Shown in pieces: positions 21,601-36,200 of a stretch of 64,000 bases of DNA. Under the pieces are notes generated by a model. It was not told the origin of the DNA. It made no database searches and worked only from the letters and a program-made list of their open reading frames with translations. Location of the stretch: the NCBI RefSeq assembly GCF_032118995.1, contig NC_092669.1, positions 11,456,335 through 11,520,334 of the forward strand. The letters are read 5' to 3'. The stretch comes from Asterias amurensis. Its lineage: Eukaryota; Echinodermata; Asteroidea; Forcipulatida; Asteriidae. Both the position numbers and the translations under genes were made by a program. The number at the start of each line of letters is the position of its first letter. The first letter of the stretch is position 1.

Positions 21601-24600
21601 CATTGAGGCAACAAGGCGATGGCATCCCCCCCCCCCGGTCATTGCCTTGGTGCCCTTGAAATGCTCCAGTTTTAAGGAGGTTGCCTCTGTAGGCCTAAAG
21701 TATCAGACATGCTTGTGAATAACTATTCCCTCCCCCCCCCCCCCAAATAAAAAAATAAAATTTATAATAATAATAACTCAAGCCTAAGCTTGGGCGATAT
21801 CGACTTACTGTATTTTATTCACAATATATTGCGATATTCGATATTATCGTGATTGATAAAATTTGACATCACAAGTCTTTAAACTCCCAGTGAAAGTTGT
21901 AGAAGAGACAGTCATAGCATTAGAGAGGTGTTCTAATGACCTATTTATGTGGTTTTACTCCAAACTTATGGGGTGCAAGATGTCTCAGCTAGGAAATACG
22001 TCGCGATATTGCGATACTTAATCGATATCGCGATGTATCACGATATATCGCAATATATCGATATTTCGATTAAATCCAAATCAATCCGATATCGAAATTG
22101 TTTCCAAATTAGTATCGCGATATTCGATAATATCGTGGTATCGCCCAAGCTTATTCAAGCCCGTATCCACTTTCCCCTAACTTAAACCAACATGTCTTTA
22201 TGATTGTACCATAAAGTTTTTCTGGCTTGGCGCCCTCTTGTGGTCAAGCTTGTTAAATTTATGTTGCTGCTACGTAGTTGCAAAAACACATGGTACTGCA
22301 GTGGTTATGTTGAGGATTGTAGGGCCTATAGAATTCAACACATAAAGCCATGTTAGTTCATTGTTTAATTTCCCACGGCTGATTCAAACAGTGGTGTCCG
22401 TTTAAGTCTAAATTGATTTAGAGCAGAGAAATCAATATCTGTGTGCAGGGGGAACAATGCATCCTCATGTTTGTTGATTATTGTTAGAAATGACATGTCC
22501 CATCTAAGCACGCAAACCATGGTTTGTTTGAGCAGCCACATTCCGGAGTGGAGAATAGATTCACAGTCACACTGACAGTAGCAATTGTCTAATAGATTTT
22601 CATTTTGCATCAGGGCTAAAGTAAATAGTAATGTAAATATATTTTTTTAAGCTGTGGGCCGGGGGGAAAGGTCAAACAAAGTAATTTAAAATTGCAACCA
22701 AATTCTTTATTAAAATTTTTTTAAGAAATACAACTATCCAAAAAAAGGGAAAAAAAGCACAGCTAGCCAAGATCACAATTGAATTCCTGATGAACCTACA
22801 AAGTTGTATGTTAAAAAGCCAGAAAAATCCATTGAAATGTATTTACATAAAAAAGGATTTGTTTGTGTCACATTGGCCAAAACGTGTAAGCTATGTGTGT
22901 ATTGGAGGGGGGGGGGGACCCTGAAGTTGTTTCTCTAGTTCATGGGAAGACAGTTAGTGTTACCTCTTTTTAGGTTTTTACATTTTTGTAAAGATGATTT
23001 AGGCCTATTTTGTGACTTTATTTATTTTTATTTTTTTTCAGGGCGCAATGAGAGTTTTCGTAATGGCAACAAAACCTTTGACGAATGGGACTGTAACCAT
23101 AGTTACGCCCTCAGTGACCAGGGCTCGGACACCGATTATGAAAACCAAGCTCTCAAAGAAGACAAAGACTCGGGTAAAATTCATCATTTTTGATCTGTTT
23201 GTTTTCCTGTTGACAAAAAAATTGCTTGAAACTTTCAAGCAATTAAAAATTCTGCTGCTGTGTTGTTTGATGCGATTTAAAGCCTCGCCAAATAGAGTGA
23301 AAATAAGCTGCTGTGTTGTTTAAATTAATGCGCTTAAATGCCTCACAAAACAGAGTGAAAATAAGCTGCTTAGTTGTTTGATGCGATTGAAAGCCTCACC
23401 AAGTAGAGTGAAAATTAGATGCCGCTTCAATTGTTTATAAAATGTAAAATTTTACCAATAAAACCATGCAAGTCTCATAAATGTGTATTCAAACATTTTT
23501 GGAACCTCATTGTTCATGTAGATTGAAAGAAACAAACTTGTATTGTCTTTGTATTTTCATTTTAGATACATCATTTATGTATTAAATAAATTTGTACAAA
23601 AGAATAACTCTTTGTAAACAATTTTCAGCACCCAGCTCCCCATATGCCTCTCTACATTCATTGTGGGATTCTGTTATTATTCACTGTAAGTTGTTCAAAG
23701 CCATTAATTAAAACTGCATCATATTGCACGTACATGACGTATGTCAAACCAGGCAAATGCATGAAGTGTATGCTGAAACAACTTTGCAGTAGATCCAGCC
23801 ATATGATGTACATTGTAAGTGTAGCAGGCATGGCAGGGGTCGAAATTGCCACTAGCCCGCTAGCCCGGGACTACCAGATTTACAGCCGGGCTACTGATTT
23901 TTCCAGTTTGATAGCCCGACGGGCTAGTGGAAAAATAATGCAAAAATCATCATCACAAACAATAAAGAACTATGTTATTGGTGTATTGTAAAGTTTGAGC
24001 CGTGACGCGAGGCATAATGTGTCTTTCGGGCTACCAAAATCTAATCGGGGCTACTAAAAATTATTGGTCACTAGCCCTGCTGACTACCATGGAAATACAC
24101 TTTATTTCGACCCCTGTGTAGCCATCAACTAACACAGCCTCAATAAGTTTTGTGGTGAGCACCCATTTTCATCATACATTGTAGCTCCGAGTTCAGGCCT
24201 GGAAGGCCAATTGTATTTTGAAAAGAGCACTTCCATTTTAATATCTTAAAAGTCTATGGGATACTTTTGCAGGGGCACCAAGGCCAAGACCAGGGCAATG
24301 GATGCCTGCTAGTGACATATTTTGCATGATCAATCATCAGCCTCCTTTAAAAGAAAAATTTCCACATTCTGTTGTGAGTGGTCGCTTACATACAGTGTAG
24401 TATTCATACGTTTCCATCAGCCTGCACAATCAAAAATTAGCAGCTTGTGTGATTGCTCACCTAGTAGCCCTCATAAATATTCATCAGCTTGCACTATGAA
24501 TATTCAGTGTTTATCAGCCTACAACCAAAACTCAGCAGCTTGTGTGATTGCACAGCTACATGTAGTAGCCCTCATAAATATTCATCAGCTTGCATTATGA

Positions 24601-27600
24601 ATATTCAGTGTTTGTTATTATCTAGCATGTATGAATGTTTATAAATCAACCAGCGTTTCAGCATACATGTTAGTAGCTCACGTTATTGAGACTATTCAAA
24701 CTTCACCTCACTAAATGGAATACATAGTCCAGATTTCACCTAGTGAAAACTTGGCTATATTCTGCGACAATGCACTCAAGCATCCAATATTTGAGTTTCC
24801 TAGGTATTTAGGTATATATATCTAGGTACATGCGTGCGCGTGTGCTTTGCGCGCGTGGCAGACTTGTGCAGAAAGGCATTGGAGAGCCCCATGTGTTCTT
24901 GCTCACGCGTGCGTCGTCGTCATGGTCGTGGGCAGAACCTACTGGATCGGTCTATTGTGAACGGGAAGTGAATTTTGACTTCATAGCCCTGTTTTCGCTG
25001 CGAATGTTTCGTAGGAGTTGGACACAACTCAACCGTTGCGAATTATTCGTTGTGAATATCTGACGTCAACATTCGTATCGCATTCGCATTCGCATAATGA
25101 AGTACAATGTATGAACCGGGCTTTACCCAGTCTGTAAAGTGCCATCTCGTTCTTGGAATTTGTAATGATTGTTGGTCAGTGTCTAATTATCGTACATGGA
25201 TGCCTTAATTACTAAACAAACACAATCAGTGTTGGGTTGACCATGCTATAAGCTCGTTAGCCATGGACACTAATTAAAAATCTGCAAATGGACGTAGTAT
25301 AAATTTCTTTGCTGTGCATGCGGCTTTTGTTATTGCATGCATGTCATACCATTGTTTGTAGTTACATCTATGCAGTTGGTTGTCAAGCTACTAATTGTCT
25401 ATAGCATTCATTTGAGTACCATTAAGAGTCACACTATTCTACACAGGGAGTAATATAATTTTTTCCATTTGCTCTCCCTCAGATAATCGGCAAGAGGAGA
25501 AAAGAACAACTCAGCTTACTTTCAAGTATCAAGCAGGAAAGATGGTAAGTAGAAAAAAACAAATTGCAGAGTAAATTAGGTAAAATTATTAAATGAATAT
25601 TGTCGCTTAAATGCAAAGTTGGTTTATGGAACCGTGTGGTTGTTTTGAATTCTATAAAAATGTACAAGAAAATCAACCTGTGAAAATTTTATTGCAACTT
25701 TAACTTATTTTTTTACAAATGTTTTTAACAGGTGCCAAGACTCAGGGAACCCAGACACTTATACGCACTGTCCAAAGAGGGCGGGTCACAACAAGCTCCA
25801 AGATGGTAAGCCTTGAGCCTGGACCCAATTTCATAGAGCTGCTAAGCACAAAAATGTGCTTAGCATGAAATTTCTTCCTTGATAAAAATAGGATACCAAC
25901 CGAATTTCCATATGTTGCATATTGCTTGTTACTGGTATTCAACTGTTGTTTGCTTTTCCTGAAAATCACGTGAAAATTTGGTTGGTAATTCTATTTTTAT
26001 CAAGGAAGAATTTTAATGCTAAGCAAATTTTTGTGCTTAGCAGCTCTATGAATTTGGGCCATGGCATAAGGTGCTATATAAAGACTCTTTTATTATTATT
26101 ATTATTATTATTATTAAGCCACTAGTATTATTTACTAACTAGTGTTCTTTGAGAAATTTAAACATTTTTATTCTATACCCATGAAATCTTTTGCATAATG
26201 ATTGAAACAAAACATTTTTTTTTAACTTCTTTTTTTTTCAAATTTTTCTTATTTTTCTCTCTTCCTTAGGCCAGCGGATGTTGAGGTCTTATCTAACCGT
26301 GTGTACCACAAACCCTATGTGCCATCAGAACCAGAAAGGTTCTACGAGCCAAGTGAGTTGTCTTAGTGAATTGTGAGCTACAGATTGTAAAATCCCCCCC
26401 CCTCCCATCACACCAAAAACTCATTCCTATGATCGAAAAAAATTGTTATGGAAGCAGCTTAAAGGGAAGGTCCACTATTGGTTATTGTCAAAGACCAGTG
26501 TTCTCACTTGGTGTATCCCAATTATATTAGCATAAAATAACAAACATGTGAAAATTTTAGCTCAATTGGTCATCCGAGTTGGGAGAAAATGATGAAAGAA
26601 AAAACACCCTTTTTGGACGAATTTGTTTGCTTTCAGAATAAAAATACTTCTAGCTAGTAGAAGTCTTTTATTATTTTAGTGAGAAATTACCTCTATTCCA
26701 AAATCTATGCTGCTTCGGAGGGAGCCGTTTCTCACAACGTTCTCCAATGCTCTTTACCTAGTCAGGTTTTAAGTTCATATTTGTTTTGAGTAATTACCAA
26801 ACGTGTACCTTCCCTTTAAACTGTGTCACTGAAAGTTGTAGTAGCAACTTTTTATGGTCTGTTTATGATTAATAACAAAATTTCATTTATTTCTTTTGTA
26901 GGTGGGTATGAGAAGATGCCCCAACCAGTTTCGGAGGGAGAGGGGAGAGTTGTTTATTATTGCCCGCCAACAAAAGAGGCCTACGTGAGTCAATTTGAAT
27001 ATTTTTAAAATTTAGTAAACATATAAGGGGCCACTCAGAATAGTCAATGTAAAAAAAAATATTAAAAAATTCTGAAAAAGTTTAGTCAGAAATGATGACA
27101 GTCTTGCCAGGTTGGCCAGCTGGGTATTTTGTCGATCTCGATTGTTAATATTGAAAAGCATGCTGGAAGAAAAAGGCGTGGCAAGATCAATTCCCGCTGG
27201 AAATGAGGTTGAAGGCCCGGTCACACAGGCCCCGATAACAAGAACGAAAACGAGATTGATAAAAATGCACGCCCCCGATTGGTTGAATGAGTGTGGGCGT
27301 ATTCTGCGTGGAGCAATTCAACCAATAGAATGCGTTCTCTTTGCGTCGTTATCATTTTCGTTATTGGTGCAGTGTGACATGGCCTTAAGTCATGTTAGTC
27401 TCAACTTAGGCAGCTACAGCTAGGGCTAAAGCTAGATTTCCGCGTCATCATAAATGCATTGAGTTATAGGCTGATAGGACATTCTCAGCAACACCCTTAA
27501 CAACAGCCGTAGCCAGAGCTGTAAGCGCCAACTCGGATACAGCCTAAGGTTGATTATTTTTGTCTTTCTTGTTCAGTTCTTGAGGTCAAGGGTCGGAGGC

Positions 27601-30600
27601 AGCAGGAGCGGATGTGCAATGAGAGCGGTTAAGATCAAGACAGAGGCAGACACGACACTCATCTTCGAATCTCGGTTTGAGAGCGGTAACCTCATGAAGG
27701 CACTCAAAGTGTGAGTCACTTCTGCATTAATAATAAAAATAGAACTAGGTTCTGATATAGCGCTTTGTCCTACCCTTAGGCATGTTGGTGGCATATCAAA
27801 GCGCAGTAAACGCGCAGGGTATGTGGACATAGTTGAGCTCTGTTTTGAAGTATAGGAGACATTTTCCTTTGTAGCACCATGTACAATGCTTTACAAGATG
27901 CGGTGGCGCACCATGCTGCCATTCAACTCCCTGCGAAACATTCGCTGCGAAAAAAACCCCTGCTTCCCCTTTCATTCGCCGGAAGTATGAAGAACCAGGT
28001 ATTAGGGTTTCAAGTGATGTTGTGTTTTGTTTAGCTATCGACTCACATGAATATAAGTCTGTTATCCACAAACATAATTCTACATTAGTTTGCTATTTTT
28101 TGCCTACTTCCCTTCTGTTATGGTTCATTAGAGGTCTTGGTGCAGTATTCTTGAATTTTTGTATTTAAAAGTAATTCTATAGATTTTATAATTGTATTTT
28201 ATATTTTCTATGTGATTTTAAACTTTTTATGACTTGTTTTTCTTTTGTACTTTCATGTGCCTTTGTAGGTTGTTTTTGTCTGGATCGCCTTTAGAAAGTG
28301 ATTATTTTTGCTTTTTTGTTATCCGCAGGATTGTTCTTTCAAAGTCTTATTTTTAGTGTTATTTCTCTGTATTTACTGTTGAAATAAATTAATAAATTAA
28401 TCAGACTGCTCTTTCCCTTTAAGGTCTGAGAATGAACTCGTCTAACAGCTGTGTTTTTCCTGAGTGATATTGTATTTTATTAAAAATACACTTTTTTATT
28501 ATTAAAAAACGCTTTTTCTTGTCCAGGTCCGAGTACGAGTATGAGTTGCATCTCCGATATGACCTTTACACCGAGAAACACACCCAGTGGTTCTACTTCA
28601 GAATACAGAACATGAGAAAAGGCATCAAGTATCGCTTCACTATCACAAACCTGATGAAGGTATGTCCAGAGCTGCCACCATCTTGGTCATGTTCCCTGTA
28701 TCCGGTAACAGTACAGGATGCTTATAGTCATTGTACAAAAAGGAACCAGACTATTTGCCCTTCTGGCCTCGGTTTGATTACATTGAGTTGAATGGGAGAA
28801 ATTCAGGATGGCCACTCTACAGTATGTTAAAGGTTTATTGTCAGCCCTATATGTATCGCTTCACTATAACCAACCTGATGAAGGTAAGTGCGAAGCTGCC
28901 AATCGCAAAAACCATCTCTGCCTTTACAGGTACCCATTTGCCCCTGGGTGGAGAGAAGCAATTATTAAAGTAAAGTGTCATGACTGGGATTCAAACCCAC
29001 ACCCTGATGACTTAGCCACCAGGACTTCAATTTGATGCTCTTAACCACTCATCAGTAACAGAATCTTCAGTAGTATTTTCTTTAATTTCTGTTCTTATTT
29101 CTAGCCGGGCAGTTTGTACAATGATGGGATGAGGCCACTGCTCTACTCAGAAATTGAAGCACAGAAGAAAAACATCGGCTGGAGACGATCGGGAGATGAC
29201 ATCAAATACTTCAAGAACTACCTCAAGTAAGTCGGAAAAAAATGTTGATCAGTTGTCAAAGGCAATGCACACTATTGGCAAGTACTCAAAATAATTAAGA
29301 GCATATAATCTTACTTGGTAACAAGCAATGGAGAGCCGTTGTGCAACAAGGGTGTTTTTTTCTTTTAGTATTCTCTTGCAATTTCGATGACCAATTGATC
29401 CCCCAAAATTTTCACAGGTTTGTTATTTTATGCTTATGTTGGGATACACCAAGAGAGAAGACTGGTCCTTGACAACTATTAAAGGTGCCCAGTGCCTCTA
29501 AGCAAACAAAATGTGCTTAACAATAATTAAGTGTGCTTAGCAAACAGGATACCAGTTACAGATGGTACACGTAATTTGTTTTTCCTTTGAACTGTCTCCA
29601 GGAGATCTGACGGCAAAGGGGACAAGAATTACTACTCGTTAACGTGGACTTGCATTTTCCCTCACGACAACGACGTTTGCTACTTTGCTCACTGCTATCC
29701 GTATACATACTCAGATTTACAAGTAAGTTCTGATTTTTTTTTCACCAAGCATCTTGGTCATGTTCCCCGTATACAGTGCCAGTCAAATACTGGTCAAACA
29801 GGACAGAAGCCAGACTATTTTGTTTGTGTGGTGTCATGGCCTAGGGATTAAGAGCACCGGACTCGGGCTCTGGTGTTTCTGATCAGCAGAGTGTAGGTTC
29901 GAGTCCCAGTCCTGACACCTGTGTCTTTAAGCAAGACACTTAACCATGATGCTTCGATGGGATGTAAAGCTGTTGGTCCCATGTGTTGTGCAATGCACGT
30001 AAAAGAACCCAGAGTAACAACCCCTTCTCTTTATGAAACGTCAGGTCACTAACTATTTTGTTTGCATTAAAACGCTCAAAGAATTACTCTATTTTTTTTT
30101 CACTTGGAGTGAAAATTTCTAGATTACTTGGGTTGATTTTTGTTTTAAATGACTATCTTTCAGGACTATCTTCAGAATTTAACCAACGACCCAGTCTGCA
30201 GTAAGTTCTGCAAGCAGAGAATCTTGTGTCGTTCCTTAGCAGGGAACATCGTCAACATTTTAACAATCACTTCGCCGGCCAAGAATCCAGAAGATGCCAA
30301 GGTATTCAATTCAATTCAATTTAAATTCACTAAAACTAAACTCAATTTATTTCCATATTGGTGAAAAACAGAATAATAAAACAAATTAGGTAAAATATTG
30401 TAAGTCAAAGACAGTGCAAAAATGGTCGAAAAAAATAATTAATGAAAACAAAATATTGATAATAATATGAAAACATGTTACATTGATCAAATAAAGTCAA
30501 AAACACAGAGCATTGTTTTCAGGAGAATTACGTTCATGTGTAAGTCTGTTGTACATGCTAAAATAATAATTGTGTACACTAAGACGAAAACTGTTTCTTT

Positions 30601-33193
30601 TGTTGAAATGTCATTTCTCAAACACTCAACACCTCAGCAAGTAATATTGAAGGGTAGTTTTCTACCACCATTATCTTTAAACTGTAAGTTTTATGTAAAT
30701 CTGTGGACGTTATGTTTGGCATCTTACAAAAAATACTCAAACCAAAGAAAGATTCCATGATTATGAATAACTATTATATATATATTTTTTCAGATGAAGA
30801 AGGCCATTGTTTTAACAGCCAGGGTCCATCCTGGAGAGACCAACTCAAGCTGGATGATGAAAGGGTTTCTAGACTTCCTCACTAGCTCATCAGGTGATGC
30901 CAAGGTTAGTCTGGTAGCCTTTGACCCTTGACCCCCCTATCCCACACCCCTTTGATGTAGGCTCTAAAGCTTTTTATTATTTTTTTAATTATATTTTGTA
31001 AGCAAGTCGTCAGACACACAAGGTCCGAAGGCCACTTCAAGTTGTGGGCTACAATTATTTTTTTCCAGAGGCCATTGCCACCTACTCCTAGGGCTGAAAC
31101 ATGGTTACCCCTTTTACAGTGCATACGGATGTAGGCTTGGGTATTATCAATCATGCAACAACAACTTGGCTAAAATGCTGGAATCGTCTTCCTCAATACC
31201 ATGAGCTCAATTAAAAACCCAGCTCTTTCCTAAAGTTGCACTAATTTTTATTATTGTTCATTGCATTGTTATTATAAGAGATGTTAAGTTTTCATCGGGG
31301 ATAAAGAATATTAATTTTTGGTTTTTGTACCCATACACTGATGTGTGTTAGCACTGTATACTCAGTACTTTCCCGAGTCCTGTGAAAAAAATATCACAGG
31401 CATGTTACTCGGGTGGGATTCAAACCCACATTGCATTTTTTTTTGTGTGAAATGTGTAGTTTTGTACTAAATTTTTTGTTTGTTTGCTTTTGTGTTTCTT
31501 TATTTGTATATATTTTTGTTATATTATTTCATAACTAAGATCAAATTCGTAAGAAAATGAAGATAAAACTTTATGGAACACCCCGGATAGCAGAGTAGGG
31601 CTTTCAAAACCAAAGATAAATGTATGTAAGCAGGCTTCACACTCGGAAGCTTTCGCGCTCCGGGCTATCCAGTTTGCCCTATCCAGTTTGCGCTCAAAGC
31701 TCAGCCTATCACTTCCTTGGAATGGAAATAAAACAAACATAATGAAATACCTTTTTTGCTTTGTCTTGTTTCCAGCTTCTAAGAGACACGTTTGTCTTCA
31801 AGATCGTCCCGATGTTGAATCCGGACGGTGTCATCGTTGGTAACTATCGTTGCTCACTCGCTGGAAGAGATCTCAACCGTAACTACAAGAGTGTACTCAA
31901 AGACTCCTTCCCTTCCGTCGCTCACACCAAACTCATGATCAAAAAGTGAGTCACTCAAAGTTTTGCTTATGCCTCAACCTGTTTGCGCTCTTACTGTTGG
32001 TTAAAAAAGCATTCAGTGTCTTACTAACCATTTGATACCAGTCAACTGCATACAGTTGTGTATGGTGGCATGAATGTGCACAGAACTAACTGTGCATATT
32101 GTAGATGCATTCTCCACATGATATCATATTTTAGGCTGATAGTGCATCATGCAAAATCATAGTAAATGGCGTTAAAGGGTCAGATAGTAGGAGGGTCGAC
32201 TGTGTACTGTTTAGATGCATTCACCATGATATCATATCAAACAACGTATTTATTCTGAAAGGCTAACAGTGTTTGACCCTTGATTGACCTTTAACCTTAA
32301 GGTTGATTGAGGAGCGAGAGGTCGCCATCTACTGTGACCTTCACGGCCACAGCAGGAAACAGAACGTCTTCATCTATGGATGCGATAACAAAAACAACCC
32401 CAACAGACGGCTACGAGAACGAGTATTCCCCGTTATCCTAGGAAGAAATGCTAAGGACAAGGTAAGAACCCCTTACCATACTAGGAAAAATAGTGGCTTT
32501 GTGATTGGCAACAATGCCAGGGCCCATTTTCATAGAGCTCCTTAAGCACAACAAGTAGCTAAGCATAAACAAATTACGCTTACCCAAATAAGGTTACTGG
32601 GCAACATACCATGTCACAAGTAAAATTTGTGACTGGTATCCGCTGCTCATTGGTACATGACCTTTTGACCCTCGTATGCGATTGTCTCTCCATTTTAGTT
32701 CTCTTACGACATCTGTAAGTTCAAAGTTCAGAAGAGCAAGGAAGGGACGGGTCGAGTTGTCGTCTGGCAGATGGGCATCATGAACAGCTACACCATGGAG
32801 GTAAGAATTTAATAAATACATCCTATTCATCTGGCAACTCACACCTGTTATCTCCATGTCAATCCTTGTCGAAACAGTCGTTTTATATATTCCTCGAACC
32901 ACCAGAAAATCAGGAGACGGAGCATTTTCAGTTGCAGGCCCTAGGATGTGGAATTCCCTTCCAAACTCATCCAAAAGGTCTAGCTCTGTTAATTTTTTTT
33001 CAATCAGTCAATCTCACCTTGCTTGGCCTGCAGTTCTAGTCAAAGAGAGACTGGCTTTTCGCTGGACTTTCTTGGCTAAATGCTGCAGGCTAGTCATGGT
33101 TTTCCTCTTGGTTTTTGTTTGCATTCCCTTTGTTGTTTTTTCCTGTCATTCTCTGAGCGTCATGTAACCTTAGGGAAAGGCGCTATATAAATG

Positions 33194-33243
<50 letters not shown>

Positions 33244-36200
33244 AATAATAATACATCCTTTTCATCTGGCAACTCACACCTGTTATCTCCATGTAATTCC
33301 TTGTCTAAACAGTCGTAAGACAGTTGTTTTCTTAGCCTCATGGGAAACAACAAAACACACTTGTTGTATGTCTTTGTTTGCTTTCCGATGCGTAATAAAA
33401 GGCTTCAGCTGAGGTCTTTTATGATTTGAGTGAGAAATTACCTCTTTCTCAAAAACTACGTTACTTCAGAGGGAGTTGCTTCTCACAATGTATTATACTA
33501 TCAACAGCTCTTCATTTCTCGTTACCAAGTATGTTTTGATGCTAACAATTATTTTGAGTAATTACCAACAGTGTCTACTGCCTTTAACACTGTTTTCCAT
33601 TCACCCTTTTACAGGCGACATTTTGTGGGTCGACATTGGCCGATGGCAGTCACTCACATTTCTCTACGGCTGGCTACGAGGCAATGGGGTACCACTTCTG
33701 CGACACCATTCTAGACTACTTTGACCCAAACGAATCCAAAGTAAGATTTAAATTTTACTTTTATTTTCAAAATAGTTTAGAACTTACATTTATTTTCTTT
33801 AAAGCCATTGGACCCTTTCGGTACAGAAAAATAAAAAAAAGTTCACAGATTTACAAATAACTTACAGGGTTTACAGAAGGTAATGGTGAAAGACTTCTCT
33901 TGAAATACTATTCCATGAAATGCTTTACTATTTGAGAAAACAGTAAAACAATATCAATTCTCATTAACGAGAATTACGGATTTATTGTAAACACATGTCA
34001 TGACACGACGATACGCGCGGATACAAGGGTGGGTTTTCCCGTTATTTTCTCCCGACTCCGATGACCGATTAAGCCCAAATTTTCACAGGTTTGTTATTTG
34101 ATATAGAAGTTGTGATACACGAAGTGTGGGCCTTGGACAATACTGTTTACCGAAAGGGTCCAATGGCTTTAAGGCAGAGTATACCTTTGGTGTGAGCATT
34201 AACTGTTTGATTGGCGCCTTATAAATTAAATGATTGATTGATTGATTTATTGACTGATTGCTTTAGTCAACAAACTAAACTTCAGGTATGACAGTTTTCG
34301 ATGTATTAACCCAATTTGTAAACACAACACAACATTTTTTGTTTCATGCTATTTCTGTTGACATACTTACCGGCAAAGTTTGATTCAAGAAATGAACGGT
34401 GTTGGCAATGTCTTGGCGTTTTGTGATGATTAAACAGAAATGAATGGTCTCTAAGGCCTGGAATTACCCTAACCCTAACCCTAACCCTGGAATTACACAA
34501 ATGCCACTGGGGCTATGGCCTCCGTTGCCCATAGACTTTAAGATATTCAGATGGGAGCGCCCTTGGCAAAATGGAAATGGCCTTGCCCTCTCAAAAAAGA
34601 GATTCCAGGCCTGGTGTCTAAAGCATTAAAGCACTGGACGCTATTGGTCAAAGACCAGTCTTCTCACTTGGTGTATTTCAACATATGCATTTCGAAGATA
34701 ACAGACCCATGAAAATTTGAACTTAAACGGTCGTCAAAGTTTTGTCATAATTTTGCAAGAAAAAAAACACCCTTGTCACACGAGACCTCAAATTCTAAAT
34801 CTGAGGTCTTAAAATCAAATTCATGGAAAATTACTTCTTTCTCGAAAACTACGTTACTTCAGTTGGAGCCATTTCTCACAACGTTTTATACTATCAACAG
34901 CTCTCCATTTCTCGTTACCAAGTTAGGTTTTATGCTAATAAGTTTTTTAAGTAATTACCAATAGTGTTCATCTCCTTTAAATGTACGAAGACAGTTTTTC
35001 GGAGGTAAAAGACAGTGCCAGAAGATGCAAAAAGGAATGTGATGTTTTTAAAGAAGTTATTAACATTAATACTTTGCTTTCTCCAATCTTATCGCTCTCT
35101 GCAATATTGTATTCCAACGGTAACTTGAACATGTTTTGAGTGTTTTTTTAAATGTAAATGTGTACTTTACGATGTCAAATGTGGCATGATTGAAATTGTT
35201 GTTTGTAAGTTGTCTACTGCTGATGTCTGTGAATTTTCTCTGTATTTTTAAAGTATTTTTTCAGTGTTATGGTTATGTACATGTATGTATTAACTTCTGT
35301 TTAATTTTTATTTAAGAATTTGTCAAACATTGAATGTATCCACAATTGCATATATTTTAAATGTATTTCATTCATTTATAAATATGTGTTACAACTGAGT
35401 ATTGTTTTCAAACTTCTGTTGATTTTTTATAAATTTATTTGGGAACCATTATATATGTTATGGTTAGATGTATGTAAGATTAGATAATTACAAAAAAAAT
35501 AATCAACATCAGCATGGTAGTGCCAAGATTTCAACATTTTGCAAAGTTAAGTTTGTTAAGTAAAAAAGATTGTTTTTAACCATTTGTTTTACAATTTTAG
35601 TGTGAACAAATCCTGTCTGATCTGGAGGAGAAACTCCGGCAACAAATCCTCCGTCATCTTGAGCACTCTGGAACACCCCTACCTGCCAATGGTATCGTCG
35701 ACCTCAGTGATGATTATTCATCAGCGCTAGAATCAAGGTAAAGGGTATGACCCTGGAGGTTGATCCATTTTTTGCTTTAATAGGGGTGTCATTTAGCAAC
35801 TCTCAAAGTGGTTTGAATTTGTAACTTTGCGAAGGATAAAGGATTTTCCCCTTGATGCATTGAGACCTACTGCATGTACTGCCTCTTAACCACAGAATCA
35901 TTACATAGCATAGGGTGCATTCGTTTAGCTTCCCTGGGTCATTCCCGGTCTGCCCCGGTGTGCTCGAATAGCTTTTGACGTCATTCCAGGGGCTCACCCA
36001 GGTCAGCCCCCAGTTCCCTGCTTGTGGAGTGGGTCACATGGGGGCTGGCTCCAGGTTCACGACGTCACTAGAGAGCAGTGAGTGGTCGTTCGTTTAGCTC
36101 TTGTCAGGGGCTCAACCGAGTGAGCACCGCGGGGTAGACCCATGGAAGCTTAACGAACGCACCCTATAAAAAGTACCCTAATGTTTATCGTTTTGTTAGC

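Noticed and set aside
27796..28071. 91-codon minus-strand frame in AGBL intron 8
   Set aside because: The sequence ([20 protein letters not shown]) looks like a translated dispersed repeat, and no start or splice context supports it.
29828..29920. Possible tRNA gene (A and B boxes present)
   Set aside because: The cloverleaf arms do not pair well and the same unit occurs many times with a common non-tRNA body, so it is a SINE.
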